From Gordonia hirsuta DSM 44140 = NBRC 16056 (GTDB taxonomy: Bacteria; Actinomycetota; Actinomycetes; Mycobacteriales; Mycobacteriaceae): DNA of 45,282 bases. The stretch spans positions 1 to 45,282 of the forward strand of contig NZ_BANT01000043.1 of assembly GCF_000333015.1 (NCBI RefSeq), written 5' to 3'. Shown here in pieces: positions 43,814-45,282 of the stretch (its first letter is position 1; each line of letters begins with the position of its first letter). The notes beneath the pieces were generated by a model. That model worked only from the letters and a program-made list of their open reading frames with translations. It did not search any database and was not told where the DNA came from. The position numbers were made by a program, and so were the translations under genes.

Positions 43814-44763
43814 TAGTCGGCGTTGGGATCGACTGTGGAGATCAACTCTTCACCGGCCTGGAAACGCCGCAGGTTCTCGGCCAGCCAGGGCGCCATTTCG
43901 CGGGTCAGATCCGGGGACGGGTTGGCGATGTGCGGGGTGACGATCAGGTTGGGCAGCGTCCACAGCGGGTCGTCGTCGCCGGGTGGCTCCGGATCGGTCA
44001 CATCCAGGGCGGCCCCGGCGATGATGCCGCTCCGCAGTGCTTCACCCAGCGCGGTCTGGTCGATCAGCGGGCCGCGCGCCACGTTCACGATCCAGCTATG
44101 CGGTTTGAGCAAGGCCAGCGTGCGCTCGTTGATCAGGTGGTGGGTCTCGGGGGTGGCCGGCGCCGCCAGCACCACATGATCGGCGGCGGTCAGGATCTCG
44201 TCCAGGTGCGCCGAGGTGACGGTCCGGTCAGCGCCGGCCACGGGCGTACCCGAGCGGTTGACAGCCAGCACCGTGGCCCCGCAGGCCTTCAGTCGCGGCG
44301 TCAGTTCCCGGCCGATTCCGCCGGCACCGATGATCGCCACCGTCGCCCCGCGCAGGGTTCGCACGGCCGGCGGGATCACTTCCTCGTTCCAGCCCAGCAG
44401 CACGGCGGTGTGCACCTGGCGCAGCCCGGCCAACAGCAGCGTCAGGGCATGCTCGGCGCATCCGGCAGCATAGAAGCCGGAGGCGTTGGTCCAGCGGCGC
44501 CGGTCGTCGATCACCCCGGCGGCCCGGAAGGCCTCGATACCGGCGGTCTTGAGCGCGACCCACTCCACCGCGTCGGGAAGCGGCGGCAGGTCGGCCGGCT
44601 CCCCGATCCAGACCAGCACCCGTGCTTGTGCCAGCGGTACGACGACGCCACCGGCCTCGGTCACCGCCCGGACCAGATGTTCGTCGTGCTGCGGTTCGAT
44701 CGCGACCGGCACAGCCGTGGCCACGGCGCCGTCAGCCTCGGGCGCCGTCGGAGTCGCCGGCAT
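43810..44763 (-). CDS. D-isomer-specific 2-hydroxyacid dehydrogenase
   Basis: NAD-binding oxidoreductase of 317 residues. The cofactor motif is GAGGIGRE, the substrate arginine is in NVARGPLID, the acid pair is in DVTDPEPPGDDD, and the catalytic histidine is in TPHIAN. These place it in the GhrA/SerA family reducing or oxidising glyoxylate, hydroxypyruvate or a related 2-hydroxy acid; the exact substrate is open. Its start overlaps the upstream CBS gene end by 32 bases. Confidence 0.87.
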   Translation of the reverse strand: MPATPTAPEADGAVATAVPVAIEPQHDEHLVRAVTEAGGVVVPLAQARVLVWIGEPADLPPLPDAVEWVALKTAGIEAFRAAGVIDDRRRWTNASGFYAAGCAEHALTLLLAGLRQVHTAVLLGWNEEVIPPAVRTLRGATVAIIGAGGIGRELTPRLKACGATVLAVNRSGTPVAGADRTVTSAHLDEILTAADHVVLAAPATPETHHLINERTLALLKPHSWIVNVARGPLIDQTALGEALRSGIIAGAALDVTDPEPPGDDDPLWTLPNLIVTPHIANPSPDLTREMAPWLAENLRRFQAGEELISTVDPNADY

Positions 44764-45148
44764 AGACGCCCAGCAGATCTCGCGCCGAGATGATGCCGAC
44801 CAGGGCGTCGTCGCGCTCGACCAGAATGTGCCTGATGTAGCGATCGGTCATCCGGGTGGCGACGGCATCGACGGTCTCATCGTCACCGCACCAGACCAAC
44901 TCGGTGCTGGCGACCTCGGGGGCCGGAACCGACTCGGGGTCGTGCCCTTGCGCCACCACCTGCACCACGTCGCGCTCGCTGAGCACTGCCTCCGGCCGCG
45001 GCTCGTCACCGACCACGACCACGCCGACGCGCTCGTCCATCATCACCTTGGCCGCACCGGCGACGGTGGATCCCACGGGAATCCGGATCACCGCACCCCC
45101 GATCAGGTCGGCGACGACGATGGAACCGGCAGAAGGAATAGCAGTCAT
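44732..45148 (-). CDS. CBS-domain pair protein
   Basis: Protein of 138 residues made of two CBS modules (about 12-70 and 78-130; IPVGSTVAGAAKVMMDERVGVVVV type and DETVDAVATRMTDRYIRHILV), which form a Bateman unit binding adenosine ligands such as AMP or ATP. It overlaps the 2-hydroxyacid dehydrogenase gene by 32 bases, so the two are co-translated; it may regulate that enzyme or sense energy charge. The remaining 134 bases to the window end carry no gene I can support. Confidence 0.85.
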   Translation of the reverse strand: MTAIPSAGSIVVADLIGGAVIRIPVGSTVAGAAKVMMDERVGVVVVGDEPRPEAVLSERDVVQVVAQGHDPESVPAPEVASTELVWCGDDETVDAVATRMTDRYIRHILVERDDALVGIISARDLLGVYAGDSDGARG

Positions 45149-45282
45149 GCCTCCATTTTGGCACCAAATATCCTGCTGGGAGCCGAACGCTCGGAGCAAT
45201 GCCCCAAATGTGGACTTCGGACCCTGCCCCACGGTGAGACATGATTCGGGACACCGCGTTTAGACCGAGTTAGAACGGTGGC

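Overview
The window is high-GC chromosomal DNA of a mycolic-acid actinobacterium (order Mycobacteriales, most like Gordonia or a close relative). Reasons: GTG starts and very high third-position GC, an antigen-85-like esterase, GT87 mannosyltransferase, MmpS-like and HtaA-like envelope proteins, IdeR/DtxR-type iron boxes, and a gene order that loosely follows the Mycobacterium tuberculosis Rv3721c to Rv3772 stretch (dnaX, Rv3722c-type aminotransferase, separate LigD-type polymerase plus LigC, tadA with its partner gene and tyrA, hisC2/pat). The genus assignment is inference. I see no insertion sequence, prophage, integrase, plasmid gene or CRISPR array.

Layout. 1-5520: dnaX (3' end outside the window), GT87 mannosyltransferase, aspartate aminotransferase, SRP RNA and catalase, all on minus. 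5688-8387: tRNA-Ser(GGA), AI-2E family permease, and a secreted HtaA-like haem protein with an iron box over its start. 8446-11926: VOC protein, LigC plus polymerase repair operon, gluQRS. 12038-16390: tgt, a lipoprotein, divergent murF/ddl, tRNA-Ser(CGA). 16459-20106: small repeat protein, tadA and partner, tyrA, glycolipid-binding-like and MmpS-like genes. 20156-23845: AraC/VirS-like regulator facing a small gene, a fadD and an SDR; the small gene and the SDR each carry one apparent 1-base deletion. 23842-27980: secreted protein, tRNA-Arg(ACG), tRNA-Ser(GCT), pat, Ag85-like esterase. 28075-31663: thioesterase, then feoA-feoB-nfu with an iron box. 31716-34616: a coiled-coil protein, an orphan LysR effector domain and a membrane protein. 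34683-38301: GAF regulator, a phased operator-like repeat array, aldehyde dehydrogenase, DUF779. 38320-41727: flavoprotein, membrane protein and TetR operon with a 33-bp operator. 41760-45148: YeiH exporter with divergent LysR, 2-hydroxyacid dehydrogenase, CBS protein.

How the parts work together. Iron: two candidate IdeR boxes precede haem and Fe(II) uptake genes, and an Nfu Fe-S protein is coupled to feoB. tRNA decoding: tgt and gluQRS act on the same queuosine position, and TadA acts on the tRNA-Arg(ACG) encoded here. Aldehyde/alcohol metabolism: the GAF regulator, operator array, ALDH and DUF779 form one module. The strongest candidates for something not described before are the 20-bp-phased repeat array before the ALDH gene, the Tgt that has lost its three zinc cysteines, the paired single-base lesions in the fadD locus, and the feoAB-nfu arrangement.
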